Below, one piece after another: positions 24,901-38,200 of a stretch of DNA of 64,000 nucleotides. The notes under the pieces were generated by a model, which was not told where the DNA came from, searched no databases, and worked only from the letters and a program-made list of their open reading frames with translations. How positions within the stretch are numbered: the stretch's first letter is position 1; every line of letters begins with the position of its first letter. The translations under genes and the position numbers were made by a program. Origin of the DNA: Rhynchonema sp. JSB1_4 (taxonomy: Eukaryota > Nematoda > Chromadorea > Monhysterida > Xyalidae); NCBI GenBank assembly GCA_030248065.1, contig JASAMV010008209.1, forward strand, positions 1 through 64,000, in the 5' to 3' direction.

Positions 24901-27157
24901 CAACCGGAACATTATTGGATCCGTTCAAGTCAACTTCAAAACAAAGTCGTCTCATGAGTTCGTGGCGGGACTATACAAATCATGAATGTGATGAAATTTA
25001 GTGTTTTATTCGTGCGATCCTTCGTTCCTAAACCGTCGTCTCGAAACATTTCTGGTCTGATTCAGATGAATCGGTGCAAGTCCGCCGGCGAAATTTTTGC
25101 GAACTTCAACGAGCCGCCCGTTGGATTCCGACCGACGTACAAAATGCATATTGGACGAATGGAGTATGATGAAACGTGGGTTGCACTGTCACTTGTTTTG
25201 TAGTTACCACGCCCGTATATGATGAAACTTTCTTACACCCGGCCGATTGTGACATTCTATATAGTGGATGTTTTTCAGCGCCATTTTTGCCCCCATCTGC
25301 CTTTGGCTAGCCTTTTCCATTCTCTGAAAATCACACACAATAGCGTTCACATGTCACCATAAAGAGGGCAAAGGGCATGGCGTAGCAAAGGTACCTGGGG
25401 TGTCCCCCAGGGCGTACCGTACCCCCTCCGAAAAGCCAGGAGAAGGAAAAAGGACCTCTAACTCGCAAAATTTTCAATCTCGAACACTTCATACGTTAAA
25501 AAATTGCGCGCTTCGCGCGTCAGATACTCGCATTTTAACTGGTGTTTCCGGGAACGAAAAAAAGTTACACTGCGCGCGCTTCTACTGCTTTGGCCAGTGG
25601 CGTAGGATAGGGGGTACAGGTACCCTTACCCACCCACTCAGCCGCTCAGGGGGTACCGTGTTCTCTTCGAAAAGCCACAAAAAGGACGCGTGCTACGCGC
25701 GCTTCGACTGCTTTGAATGATACGTGATTTAATGGGCTCCGAATTTTGAACAAGCTCTGTATAAAAAGAACGTTTCAGAAATGGAACAAACACTTGATAA
25801 AATGACTTTCTCCCCCAGGTACCCGCTAAATTGGGACCCAGCTGCGCTCCTGAAACAGGGTTGACTGTATAATAAATATTTTTGAACGATATAGCTCCAG
25901 ATTTGCGGTGGTCTCGTAATTATTGCTACAGCTCGATACAGTGACGATTCTTTAACGTGACCGGTGCTATTACCATGAATAGTGTGGGTAGACTATATTT
26001 TATTGTCAATGTCAGTCGAGTTTTACCCAATTTCAATCCTCCCCCTCCAGTCGCGATCCATCCTGGTGCGACCGTATTCTCTATCGTGTCAACAAAGGTC
26101 ACGTGACGCAGGGTCGTGAGGTCAGCGAAATGTTCGCGAATGTCAGTTGTGACCAGTATACGTCTTTGATGGAGACCACGTTCAGCGACCATGTACCCGT
26201 TTGCGCACGATTCACTTTGGATGTTGGTTCATTTATTTGGGTGTTATTCTTTTTGTAGCGTTATTTTTCAATTATCGATAAGGCGCATGTGTTTGTTGGC
26301 ATTGGCCCCACCTGATCCAGATTCTAACTGTGGTCGCCTTGTCGACTCAGGGTCGGTTGCTCTGAAGTAATCCGATTCCGGTTTGGAACCAGTTGGATTT
26401 TATTGCATTTGACTGGCCCTATGTTGTCAAGGCGGAGACACCTTACGGATCTGCTAACCCACTATTCCCTGTTCCCTTCACAGCTCGCCACCGATTCATG
26501 CCTGACGCCCTCGTGGGTTGTCTCGTTCACTAATGTTTCATCAAACACTCAATACTTCGTCGGTTTGCCACTCGAATTACACTATGTGGTCGAGAACGGC
26601 TATCTAAAGGATGTGGCCAGCTTCGACACGATCTGTGTTTATCGGGTTGGTGAGGTTTGGTTTCTTCACATTGAAGTCATTGTCTGAGACGAGAATTATA
26701 GATTTCATCATTTTTTTCAATTTTGCTCTTTGAGCTGTTCCAGGACCCAATTGTGAGCGACTACAATGAGTTGGTTTATTGGCTGTACACGCTCACATCG
26801 TGGCAGCAAGATGACGAGGTTCATATAACCTAATTTTGTTCATAATATCTATTTTTTTAAAATTTCATATTTCACAGGATGTGCACATGAACAAATGGCG
26901 TATCACCATAACGCACGACAAAGTGCCGCCACCGGGCCGCTATCGCGTCGGTTACTATTCGAGGTCGCGGTGCTGTCTCGTGGCGCTGTCTGATGTGTTT
27001 GAGGTTTGGGCTCGAAATGTTTCTCTTCTTTTATTTACTGTCAATATTTTGTAAAGCAATTTTTCAGGTTGTGACTATAGAAACAGGAAGCGAAGCGAGT
27101 GAAAGTCAACTGAATGGCGAAAATAATGATTCGCTTACGATGAGTGATTCATCATAA
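21931..27157 (+). CDS. Inositol polyphosphate 5-phosphatase with C-terminal SKICH domain (INPP5K/CIL-1 type)
   Basis: This family removes the 5-phosphate from PI(4,5)P2 and PI(3,4,5)P3; the SKICH domain directs membrane targeting. Exons: 21931-21973, 22475-22582, 22922-23138, 23568-23684, 24096-24142, 24230-24353, 25066-25175, 26051-26222, 26484-26654, 26744-26818, 26878-27003 and 27068-27157 (stop TAA). The phases are consistent and give about 466 aa, near the length of human INPP5K (448), so only a short first coding exon is missing. Catalytic signatures in order: ITFNV and DIVAIGLQE, SHLAAHADSAYLSYRV, FWCGDFNFRC, PSWCDRILYRV and TFSDHVPVCARF. The SKICH part begins WVVSFTNVSSNTQYFVG and includes VYRVGE and PPPGRYRVGYYS. 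The normally glycine-rich GNKG loop reads TPKA in my model, but that junction (23138/23568) should be checked. The first listed exon is the least certain. Confidence 0.85.
22007..22412. mobile_element. hAT-like element with 8-bp target duplication in 5-phosphatase intron
   Basis: TTCATCAT occurs at 21999-22006 and again at 22413-22420. Between them lies a 406-bp element with imperfect inverted ends (TAGGGTTAGAGAGG / CCGACCTCTAACCCTG). The interior is made of TGTCGGGTGTCGG-type units, the reverse of the array at 6830-7400. It inserted 25 bp into the intron after donor 21974. Confidence 0.8.
24419..24975. mobile_element. Inverted-repeat element in 5-phosphatase intron
   Basis: TATAGTCCAGCCACGAGCTC at the left is mirrored by CGTGGCGGGACTATA at the right, continuing through CTCATGAGACGACTTT and its complement. 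A diverged relative lies at about 35940-36055 (ATTCGTGCGTT ... TCTCGTGAGCATTTGGATGG). No target duplication beyond the TATA ends. Confidence 0.65.
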
Positions 27158-27624
27158 ATATCAAACGATTTGTTCGAGTGCCTTACTCAAATACGCTCTT
27201 TATGTGATTGCAAGTACATATTCCAGTTTGCTTTATTGTCATAATCCTATGTGTTTTGAACATGTGCGCCATGCGCCACCTATTTTGGGAAAAGCTAATC
27301 TCAGTCGCTGGTCTTTTGATAAATTATTTATTGGATCCGCACAAGCCTACATACTTCAAAAAAAGTCGTCTGTGACTGTCACATGACTTTGAACCATACA
27401 GCGATGGTACTGTGTATTGCGAAGTGGATAAAACAGCGGCGGAACACCAACGGCCACTGTTTTTTTTTGTTAAGCTTGTATCTTGTACCCCAAGCTTAGG
27501 CTTGGGATTGGGCTTAGGCCAACGCCTCCCTAATTAAAAACATCTGTTTGAGTCGGCACTGTTTTTGCCCCCCCCATTGTTTTTCACCGCTGTTGTATCT
27601 GTCACACGCGCGTATATATTGTAG

Positions 27625-27799
27625 GTGGCGAGTGCAGAATTGTGTCTGGAATCGTGCTTTTTGGCCTCCATCTGTGTCAGTCACGTACATTGGCGCGAAT
27701 CAAACCTGTCGATTGCATTGGGCCGATCCCGACCACGAATGTGTCCAGATGGTAGCCCTGGCTGATGCTGAGTTCAAATCGTTGTTGACTGACGGCTAA
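27625..27799 (+). CDS. Possible terminal exon with a small aromatic (Tudor-like?) segment
   Basis: After acceptor ATATTGTAG (27616-27624) a frame runs WRVQNCVWNRAFWPPSVSVT then YIGANQTCRLHWADPDHECV and ends at TAA 27797-27799. The spacing of Trp, Cys and Asp residues resembles the beta-barrel of Tudor/agenet-type domains, but I cannot confirm this. No upstream exon was found between the 5-phosphatase stop (27157) and this acceptor. An alternative donor GTAGCC inside the segment could let it continue. Confidence 0.3.
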
Positions 27800-27885
27800 T
27801 TCTAATGTTGTCCACGCAATTTCGTAAGTGAACGCATAAGATCAACAAACATAAACAACAGCTGCACAAACAAACATAACTATTA

Positions 27886-28252
27886 TATAGTGTTTCCTTT
27901 TTATGCAAGTCAAAGGAAACAAGCTACCCCACGTTATAACTCAACTCCAGTTTGGGGTCGAGATTTCAGAAACCAATGAAAGAGTTTAAGAATGTGTCCT
28001 TGTTAATCCAAGCACGACACTCAGCAGCAAACATGCTGAAATGTTTCATTGACATGCTGGCAGCACACACGCACAAAGCTCACAGCGAGCATATGTGAAA
28101 CATTGTTGTTGTTAGATTCCACAGGCAAACTTTGACACGTTTTTGCCAGCTGCCTGATTGAATCGAAATTGTAATCTCGACCTCAACTAGACGTTCAGTT
28201 ATAACACGGGCCCGCGCGTTTCCTTGGACCAAGAAAAACAGGAAACACTATA
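27886..28252. mobile_element. Foldback element with TATAGTGTTTCC ends
   Basis: TATAGTGTTTCCTTTTTATG at the left is answered by AACAGGAAACACTATA at the right, and CGAGATTTCAGA near 27960 by TAATCTCGACC near 28172. GTTATAACTCAACTCC near 27935 also pairs with AGACGTTCAGTTATAAC near 28190. It carries two of the ATGTTTCA/TGAAACAT octamers (28041, 28096). Confidence 0.65.
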
Positions 28253-28254
28253 GT

Positions 28255-28485
28255 AAATTTCCAAATTCGCTGCCACGCAGTGAAATACGCCCCATAGTTA
28301 ATGTCACGTTCTAAACCCGAAAGTCAACTTTTGAAACATTCTTGCAGCAGACGCGCGTGCAGCTTACCAGCCAGCCAGTCAGCTGTGCGCAATGTTTCAG
28401 AACTGCGCGTGGTTAGCGTTCGGGTTCAGAACGTGACATTAACTACGGGGCGTATTTTATTGTGCGGCAGCGAATTTGGAAATTT
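28255..28485. mobile_element. Near-perfect palindromic element directly abutting the previous one
   Basis: AAATTTCCAAATTCGCTGCC at the left pairs with GGCAGCGAATTTGGAAATTT at the right; the arms continue through AATACGCCCC and TTAATGTCACGTTCTAAACC. Arms are about 75-80 bp around a loop with two octamers (28332, 28392) and a CCAGCCAGCCAG run. It starts only 2 bp after the preceding element. Confidence 0.8.
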
Positions 28486-28723
28486 ACCATACCACAATTA
28501 TCTGTGACTTGCGTCGACGACATCAGAATAAGCCTGATGTCCTGTGAAATAGTTTTATAACTCATTTCTTACACCTGATTGTTAATCAACCTATTGTCAC
28601 CATTGGGTTCTCATTCGGTTACCGAGATTGCTTTTTCATTAAATTAGATTTTATTTGGGTCCCTCAATAATAATCATATTATTAGGTATTGAATATGCTA
28701 TGAGTCTTTCCGTTTTATAACAG

Positions 28724-29527
28724 TCCAGAGGCGCTATACAAAAAATGTTTCGACGCCTTGAAAACAGCAGTCATCGTCGTTGATGATAACCAACAGGTCG
28801 ACAACGAGGCTCTAAACATGCGTGTTACTTGATGGCTGCTGTTGCGATGAAACATTTGCTGTATACTTTGTTTGGACCGAGAAATGAAAGACTATACGTA
28901 TGACAGCGGTTGCTATTCCTATGTGCCGGGCCAGTGGCTAACACGGCTTCCCTTTCACATGTTGTTACTAAGGAAACGAGTAAGCTTAGGTGCTCTAAGC
29001 ATACCTGGCAAGCCGAGCAATTTTATGTTTATCTAGCCAGAGTGGTTGGGCTGACAATATACGTTTCGCTGGACATTTTACGTTGTGGTTTTTGGATGAT
29101 TTACGTTCAGGAAAATTTGAGGTTCTGGAAAATCGGTCGCCTTAGCAAACAAAGACGTCACACAGGAAATGCATTGAGTATTTGTCATTCTATGCCTGGT
29201 CAAGGGAAACATTGGTGTTGGTGTCATACATTCACACATCTCATGCTTGAACTATAGTGTCCACAGATTTTTCAAGCCTTAATTCAAATGCTGACTGTTT
29301 CGTTAGACCTTCCGAGCGGCTGTATTCAACCCAAGCGGTCTTGTGACCATCTGCTGCATTATTGTGGGTCATGTTTTCCATCCCCTGGTCACTTCTAGTG
29401 TGCATTTCGCAGTTCCTGAGCAGGTTTTCGATCACGGTATTGCGTGTTGCGGCAATGCCCTTGGCCAGCTTTTCAGCGACGAAATAATGAAAATTCTTTC
29501 ACATATTTCACAAATAAATTTATCCAG
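28724..29527 (+). CDS. Two exons of an unrecognised helical protein
   Basis: Exon 28724-28821 follows acceptor TTATAACAG and ends at donor GTGTTA in phase 1. Exon 29413-29527 follows acceptor CATTTCGCAG, enters in phase 1 and ends at donor GTGATA in phase 2. The joined reading is PEALYKKCFDALKTAVIVVD then DNQQVDNEALNMLPEQVF and DHGIACCGNALGQLFSDEIM, largely predicted helix. I could not find the exons on either side and do not recognise the family. If the first exon does not splice, it ends at a TGA after NMRVT. Confidence 0.4.
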
Positions 29528-32244
29528 GTGATATTTGCGTGTTTGATATCGTTTCTTCATGCTTGACGTTGACACAATTACAGGACTATGTCAATGTTTA
29601 CACTTGCACGCAAGAAAGACAAATGTATTCTCGAAGTTTGAATATCGTTTGAAATTTCACGGTCATGAATTTATTGCTTAGGTGTATGACAGAAATTTCC
29701 ACATTATTTAATCGAATTTAATGTGCAAAACCCAAAAATAAGGCGCGCAGATTGGCCTTCCACCCAGTATACCTACCACGTTAGTTAGTATTTACCGTGC
29801 GTGAAATACGTTGTGGTGGACTTTATTTATTTATCATCACCTATACCAACAACAAGCAATATAACAATCCAATAAATATGCTGAAACGTATACATATACC
29901 TGTATGTGTGGTGTCCAGGCAGGTTCAGGTGTGTACCTTATTGCGATCGATCGATTGTCCTCATTTTAGCGCGCGCAACGCGCATCAAAATGCGTTACAC
30001 GTGTTATCTAGCCCTCCATCTTGCAAATTTTCACTATATTTCTGCGTAACAATTCAGCAACCCCCATGCGGGTTGTGTACACACCCACTATCCCATCACC
30101 ACACCGACCTACACATCACCAATATACCTCACTTCACTCAATTTTGTGAAATTTTGCGCACAAACTGGCCCCTAACTTTGCGCTCGTATGGAGAGAAGAT
30201 TTTTCGACGAACCATCGTGCGATTTATATGTTGCCATTTTTTCAGCTTTTTCTTATCAAAACTACGTTGACTCACTTTGTCAAACGTTCTTTGGCAGTTT
30301 CTCTTGCCGAAATGCTAATAAACTAATCCATTTCCTGAAATGTCCGAAACCAAACTAAAATAAAATATATATGTACAAATAAATCCATCACTCACTGTGA
30401 TGTAGGCTCACCATGCGCGAAGCGACGGATAGGCACTCTTTCGCACGTTGTTGAATTTCAATATATCACGTTATAACAAAAGTGGCCTCTACTTTCGGCG
30501 AGGCTGGCTGGTTATTATTGAATGGATGTTTTTTCGTCACAGTTCATGTGTGCACCTTTTGACAATTGTGCCTGTGTGTGTGTGCGCAGTGCACCAAAAA
30601 CAGCGCGCACTTTTCCCGTGTCTCTCCTGGCCGGAGTAGTTGGCCTTTTTGCGGTTGTACCACTATGATTATGTTTTAGTTGTTGTTGCGGGGTATACGT
30701 TGCTCGCCGATTATAAAAAAAAGACGAAATCCCACTTGAATAGTCATCTTAGAGTGCCGTACATATATGTAAATGTATGTACGTTGGTTTGATAGCTCCT
30801 CCGATGCAAAACATTATACCATACACACGTTTCATATGTATATGGAAACGTGCACATTTGGTGCGCACTATTATTTAGATTTCCACCCGCAAAACAACGA
30901 ATATTCATTATACATTTCGACCAACTGAGTGTTTTTTGTTGTGGTAGGCATCCCTGTCTCAGTCAACCATGCTGTTTTTTTGTTGTTTCGAACGTCTCTT
31001 ATCATGTTCTGCCCTCGGGAACAAAACTTTATCTTGTGAAAGATCACAATAAGAGTACGCTGAAAACTGAGATCGAGATAACATCGATTGGTTACTAATA
31101 TCTGATTGATGGCGATATCATAATGTTCACAAAATTTAGTCAGACCTAATCAGTCAGACTAAATTTGCTGTCTTTTTGTCGAAGACTTTACTTCGCAAGC
31201 GCGAAATACATAATTAAGGAATGTATATGTGATTATTTTTCAATGCAGCAATTTATCAATGAGTCGCTAGTCCAACTATCATGACATTATGCATCATTGC
31301 TTCGAAAGTTCATTAAACGTAAAAAATATTTGTTTCGGAAATCATTATTGTGTTAAAGTTTTTATACCGGCTCTCTCAAACGCGGAACGTAAATGCTGCG
31401 TACACTTGCGACAGGCAAAAGGGTTGTCGAGCTGTTTATTTATTCAAGTGCTTTCTTGGTGTACCAGCATAACCCGCTGTGCACACTGGTGTTTTCTGAA
31501 CAAAGTGTTTCTTTTTCTACTATCAACGAACGTACATTCATTGGAAATACAGCATGTTCAGTGCAAAAGCTATACGCAAGAATATGAAAAGAAAACTCCA
31601 CTGGCCACCTTATTTTTCGTTTGTGGGAAAATACGTGAACTAAGCACATTGGCATGAATAGCCAACCCGTTCGTTTCCTATTTTCCCAAAGGGTCTTTTG
31701 TTTCGATTGTATCAACGTTGTGTTTCACCTTGATGCGCGCAAATACATAAATGTACCTATGAAACTGTTTTTACTTTCAATGTCAGAACAGCCATTTTGG
31801 AGTGCTTTTTGTGTTGTTTTATGACTCATTGAATATTTTTTCTGTTTCCAATAGTTTACATCGGGCGACGGCAGGTACGTTTTTGCACGTGGTGATGCAA
31901 AACAAATTTATATACCTGTCAGACGGTTTTGTGTATTACCCAAGAAACTCAATTTCCCAATTACAAATTCGGACCCCGAATGCTGTAACGTGCATACGAC
32001 TATTAGATTGATTGTTGCAGCGCACTCAGTGGAAAAACTGATTCACATGGACCGAATACCGCATCTACGCGAGCGGTGATTTCCAATTTGCAACCTAGCG
32101 GGGGACGCTTGCATAACTGTCGTGTCGCGCGTTGTGTTACCACTTTTGAATACAAAAATAATATGTAAGTGCACGAAAGTGGTTGTGCTTTGAGAAACCG
32201 ACAAGATGACCCGACTCATTTGAGAAAAAGAACAGCGACCGAAT
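29528..32244. other. Gap with no supported gene
   Basis: AT-rich sequence with short open frames only. No protein-like segment flanked by good splice sites was found. The next exon of the 28724-29527 gene (phase 2 entry) could be here but I cannot pick it. There are no ATGTTTCA octamers between 28856 and 33957. Confidence 0.4.
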
Positions 32245-35200
32245 ATGGCATATGAAATTGTCATATTTATTGTTGGCCTCTGTGCTCACGTGTGCTCGGC
32301 GACTGAGGATAATCAATTCAGTGAGTTGGGAGAAAAGCTTGTATCTGAATTTGATAACCGACGAATAAATTTACGATCGGGGCGAAACGTGCTGAGAGAC
32401 AGCACTGTGATAACCCCTTCATGCCTTCTGGATGGCGCGATCCGCTTGACAGGGCCGATGAGAGAACATCGAAAAATCGAAACAATCATAGACCGGTGTT
32501 CACCACGTGTTTAGGAAACGCTTCACACTGGTTTCATTTTTCGTTTCGATGGCCAACATGCAAGATTTAGGTAGTCCGATCATCAAGTTTGATTGCACCA
32601 GGCCTATAATTTTACCGCTCACAATTAATTCATAGCGTCGGAATCAAGTGCGAGCAGTTTCGAGCAAGCCATGTGCGTTGTGCCGCGCCTCGAACAACCA
32701 AGCAACAACAATCAACTCAACGTTCAACCATTCAACTTTGCGCCCCCACACAAACAGTCGGACGAACGACTGCACTTGTCGTTGGGCAAACCGAATGGAG
32801 AATTGGTGAGCAGCTAAACTTTTGATGATTTCAAAACAGTGTTGCGCGAAACGGTGTTTCTTTATTGTCCGGTTGTGTACTGGCGTCACTAATTGCGTTT
32901 GGCATGTGTTTCGTCCGACTTTCCACAAACTCTCGGTGCATCAGTGCATCGTCAGTGCAAATACACCAAACGGCACTAGAAAACAGATGAAAGCAGATCT
33001 CAGTGCTCTCATAAGACGTCCTTGTTGATTTTGATCCGTGTAGCGCTCTGAAAAAATTTTCTGAAAAAATTTTCTGAAATTTATGAGAAACGCGCACGAC
33101 GCCAACATCGCAGCATTACGGTACCCATTAATCCGACATTTAAAAACAGACTTTCGATCCATCCGTTCTGGACGAATTACCAAAGACGATTGACGGTCGC
33201 CTATTGGACAATCAATGTGCGAGGAGCGACACGCTGATTGGCTGTTCGGTCGAGCTGATCGCGTGCGCGGTGTGTCAGATCGAACTTGATTGGTCGGACG
33301 CTGTGCAGGCATTGGGCGATGAATGGAATGGATACTTGTGCGATCCTCTGGGGTTGGTGCATGGCTGGGGTCTAGGATGACTTCTTCCTGTCTTTTTTTT
33401 TAATTCTGGGCGTTTCAATTAGGATTAATCATCAAACGGGATCACTGAGAAGATCACAGTATCACCGAACGACTAACAAATCTGGGCTAGGCAAAAGAAA
33501 GCAAATTAATATCACTGAATTTCACTAAGCGCCAGATCGAGTCGACCCCAGTAAATCTTGGTCCATTGGGCGATCTATTATGTTCGATCTTGAGCTCCCA
33601 TCACTCCACTCCAAGTTGCCTCGAAACTTCAAAGTTCTGGGCGACCAAGCTTGCTCGATATTCCTGTCTTGCGGTACTTGATCCCACAAAAGTTTACCCA
33701 CCAGAAGGCTCCGTTTGAGTCGTGCGTGGACTATTCGCATTTCAACTATTTGACCAGCGTAAAAAGTCCATCTAGACTCTCGACCATGGATCAAAACAAT
33801 GTATTGTACATCAGCCATTTACGAATATAACCCAGTTTGGCCAAAACCCAATTTCAAGATCTCAGGATGGCATATAGGCATGCATAAGTTCAGAAACGTG
33901 TCTTGTTCAATTGTTTCAGACCCCTCATGTCATTTATTTCGTTTTACAAATATCGTGATGTTTCAGTTCTCGATCGAAATGCATCCAACTTTCGGTGCAT
34001 GAAACATCAGCCGATCATCGATCCAGCAATTATATGACATTCGACATCACATCCCCTCGTTTTGCTCAAGCTAAATACACATCATCCGCCTATAAATTGT
34101 TGATTTCGTTCAAATTGTGCAGAAATGACAAAACAACCAGGGAAATGCTCGCTGTGCTCATGCCTTTGAAAATCAGGGTCATTGGTGAGTATGTGGAATT
34201 CTCGTGATTGAAATTTTTAAAGTCTTTGGAGATGGAGACAGTGTTTTGTGAATTGAGGATGGTGCTGTGCAAAATGGTGCCATTGCCTTGCCCGTTGGTT
34301 GGTCTTTGCTGGCGGTATTATAATGCTCAGTCATTGTCTTCTGGTCATTAGGAGAAGAACGGTAGATTAGGTACTGTATCTAAATATCGCCGTTTGCATG
34401 GTCACTATTGGGAAGTCTACCATCCTACATTGTAATTCTCCATATGACAACCGCCGGTTTGGTCCCCCAACCACATGTTGCTACTCCCTGTTGATACCAA
34501 AATTTCGTTTATAAACTATAATAATGGCCGAAAAGCCCGCTACCCCATAATAAAGTCAATGGACTGCGTACCTAAAAATGTCCATTTTAGTCCTAAAAAT
34601 GCCCACAGGGGAGACTCCCCTCCCCCCAGGAACTACACTGATTTCAACCATGCTTGCTGTCAATTACGTTTCCTTTTCAGAAAACACACAACTGATCACG
34701 GGTGAGCCTTGTACACAATTGTTCTGCGAAACGAATCGCGGCGCCATCACGAGTCCTCGATATCCGCACGCGTATCCGACTGGTATCATCAAAAATTACA
34801 CGATCGTTAATAAACACAAGGATGGACGCGTCAGACTGGTCTTTGACGATTATCAGATCAACTATTTGTCGTCGTTGAAGGTGCGTGGAACTGCGGGCTG
34901 ACTTGGCTGATGTTTCAATATTGGTAGACAGTTTAGCAAACATTGTAAGGCGAAATTGTCGAACATGATATCGAAATGACGGCTATATTACAGTGGTCAA
35001 CTCACTCAAACTGTCAAATCACTTCGTCAAACTCATCACTTTGTAGAGTCGTCAGCTCACCCCGAATCCTATTATTTCTCTCGCTCACTCGAGGCTGCTG
35101 TGAGTTGACAAAGCGACTTGACCACTTGAGTTGACCAGTGTAATATCAGCCCGAAAAGACTCCAGGGTGGGCTCATTGTGCCACCAGTTTCGACCAGTGT

Positions 35201-38200
35201 AAAAGTTGTTTTTAGCCGCCGAAGCAATTTGTATCGTGGTCGAAACTATTTGTGCCATCAGGAGAATCTCCGTTGTAGGTACAAACATGAGCTCCTGCCG
35301 GGCGAAACTAAGCCGGACTGAAGCTTCATCCCAGCCTAAGCCGCCTAATGTTTCAGATCCTAGACAGCACCGGTCGCACCCTGTACAACGCACACGGTCG
35401 TCACAGCGGGGAGCAACGCCCGCCGGCCCTACAATCGAGTGGCAATCGACTGACATTGGTGTTCGAGGGCAATCACTACACGTCGACGATTGGCTTCAGG
35501 GCCACTTATGAATTCACGAATGATGCTTACTGGCCACAGAAACCGAATGAAAGATGTGAGGATGATATTTGGTTTTTTCTTGTTTGTTCAATGATGATGT
35601 AACAAGCAGTGCGTATTGCATTTGTATCGTCCAATTTTCACAGACGAGCGGTGCATGCCGACATCGTCAGTGTAGCGAATGTGTTCCAATTTTCACGCAA
35701 ATGCACAACAAAACAAAAGCAAACACAAAAATTGCAGCGTGCGATGGCGTTTTCGAAAATGTCGGTGGTTCGATTACAATTCCGGGCAAGAATCTGGACG
35801 TAAACGCGTATGTCGACTGTGTGTGGGTGATCAGAAAGGGACGTGCCAAGTTGTACGATATGATTTATGTCAAGGTGCGCTAATTTTTTTTAAATTTTTA
35901 TTTTGGGCACCACCCACCGTTCGTAAATTCTGTTTTGACTTCCAAAACATTCGTGCGTTGAACAACGTTTCTGTATGCGTTCCTCTTTCTTTCGTTTTCG
36001 AAATACGTACGCCAAGCCAGCTTCAGAAGAAAGGGGTCTCGTGAGCATTTGGATGGAGTATACATATTTCGCATTAGTGCGAATACTGTCCATTTAACGA
36101 CCCTGTTTGCCTGATAGATTTATATTTTTAGTAAGTTTAGAAACAATGTAGTGCGGTGGTCTGAACCGAATTTTTGAGAAAGTAGTGTCATCACCGCAAC
36201 AAATTTAGCGGGCAGTTATACCTCATGGCATGTGCCCAATTGTTTTCCGGAAATAAAGCAACTGCGCCTAAGTATGATACCTAAATCAGCCCAAGCCTGC
36301 GCCATTGGGACAAAATAGGAGCTCTGCTCATTTGGCTCTGCCCTTTTTTCTTGCTCAAAGTGGTCTTGCTCAAATGTGCTTTGCTCAATTGCCCGGCCAC
36401 CAATTATGCATGAGCATTGCATTGATATTGTGATACTACTTTATCAAAACACGGTCAGGTGCAAAACTTCGACGTGCAATCCAACAGTGATGGCATTCGC
36501 CTTGATGTCAGGGAAGGTCCCTATTCCCAATCGCAACTTCGTTTGCAAGTGTTCGGGCCGAAAACCAACAAAGAACTCAGACGCAAACAGTCCGAAGAGG
36601 GATTCGTGACCGGCGTGGATCTCAGGTTGGTGCGTTTTATATGGTGTTTGAGACATCAGTCGCTCAGCCGGATATTTTTGTGCGCAAGTGTCACTCACAA
36701 AAATATGCATATCTGACTGGTCAGCAAGTGATGTTTCATGGACCGGCTTTTACTATAAACTCATTCATACTGAGCTATCGATGGGCATGGTAACAAGTGC
36801 GTGTTATCAAGTTTTAAACTTGTGTATGCATTAGCAAATTAGTGTCGAGAGGATCGAATTCAAAATGTAACCTGAACAAGGCTGGTCCACCTACCATAAT
36901 AACTTTATTTTAATTTTAACTTTCGCTCCATAGATCCGACCACTCGCTCCCGCCCGGTTTCTACATTCGACTTCGCGGCTATCTCACGTCGTACAGCGGC
37001 CTGTCAATTGTGTTTGCGCAGTTCTATCGATGGCACAACGCTATGTGCAATGACAGGTTGGCTAGCTGATGTTTCAATATGTCATCACAATCACAACACA
37101 CAACAAGCTACTCGATAGCGCGCTGGTTGATACATAGTCTTGTTTGCGCACTTTCCTTGCTCGAATACGACACCAGGTCCGATGTCTCGAGTCAGTTCAG
37201 GATTTGCGGGTAACATCACTATTTTTGACCAGCGTAAAAGTTGTTTCCGTCGAAACCAAAAGAGTTAAGTGGCATAACTAGATCAAACAGTTACGTGACC
37301 AAACTGGGGTTATCTGATCGCCATCACCAAATTTGATATCGTGCGCCACTTCGGATGCCAATACCCTATCCTAGGTAATGTTTCAGACTGGGCGAGGACT
37401 ATCATTGCGACAACAAACGGTGTATCGACCGATCATTAATTTGTGATCAGAATGATCACTGCGGCGATTACTCGGACGAACGACAGTGCAATGGTGGGTT
37501 ATTGTTTATACAGTGCGTGTATGAAACATTAGTCAGCTTTGTGGTAATGTTTCACCAATCTATTTGCAAGACTCGGAGTATACGGGGAGGCATCAACAAA
37601 TGCTTAGTGATTTTTTCTCAAGTTTATGAAGTGACAAAATGCCTTCTTAGTAGTGACTCTTTACGTCGCGGTGAATATGTGTGAATGATAGCTTCTTTAC
37701 AAGTTATCACTCACATACCTAACCACTCCAATCACTCCAAATATAGACGTTAGGTATGTTGGGAATATTCTTTGATCGGTACTCGGTAATCAAGTCACTG
37801 TGTCATTTTCGATGGATGTGAGAGCACGGTTCGGACAGCAAGATCAAAATAAAATAAATTTATTGAAAGAATCATTTGTATTCAAACTAAACCAAATAAA
37901 ATAATATAAATTCAAACCAAACTTTGAACACACTTCCTTTCAGAGCACAGCAGCAGCGGCGGTGGTCGAACCGGCGGCGGACTCGAGGGGTTCAACTACA
38001 ACTTCGACCATCCCGGTGCACGACGCGCCTTCTCGATCAACACGTTGCTCGTCATTGTGGCTACATTGGTGGTCATCATTGTTATTGTGATTACGGTAGG
38101 TTACGGTAGTTATTGGGATTACGGTAGGTTACAGTAGTTATTGGGACTACGGTGGGTTGTGGTTGTTATTGACTATTAATTACATTCGTTGGATCACTTT

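Noticed and set aside
32016..32098. Short open segment after TTGTTGCAG (RTQWKNWFTWTEYRIYASG)
   Set aside because: Enters in the right phase for the 28724-29527 gene only in another frame; no downstream exon.
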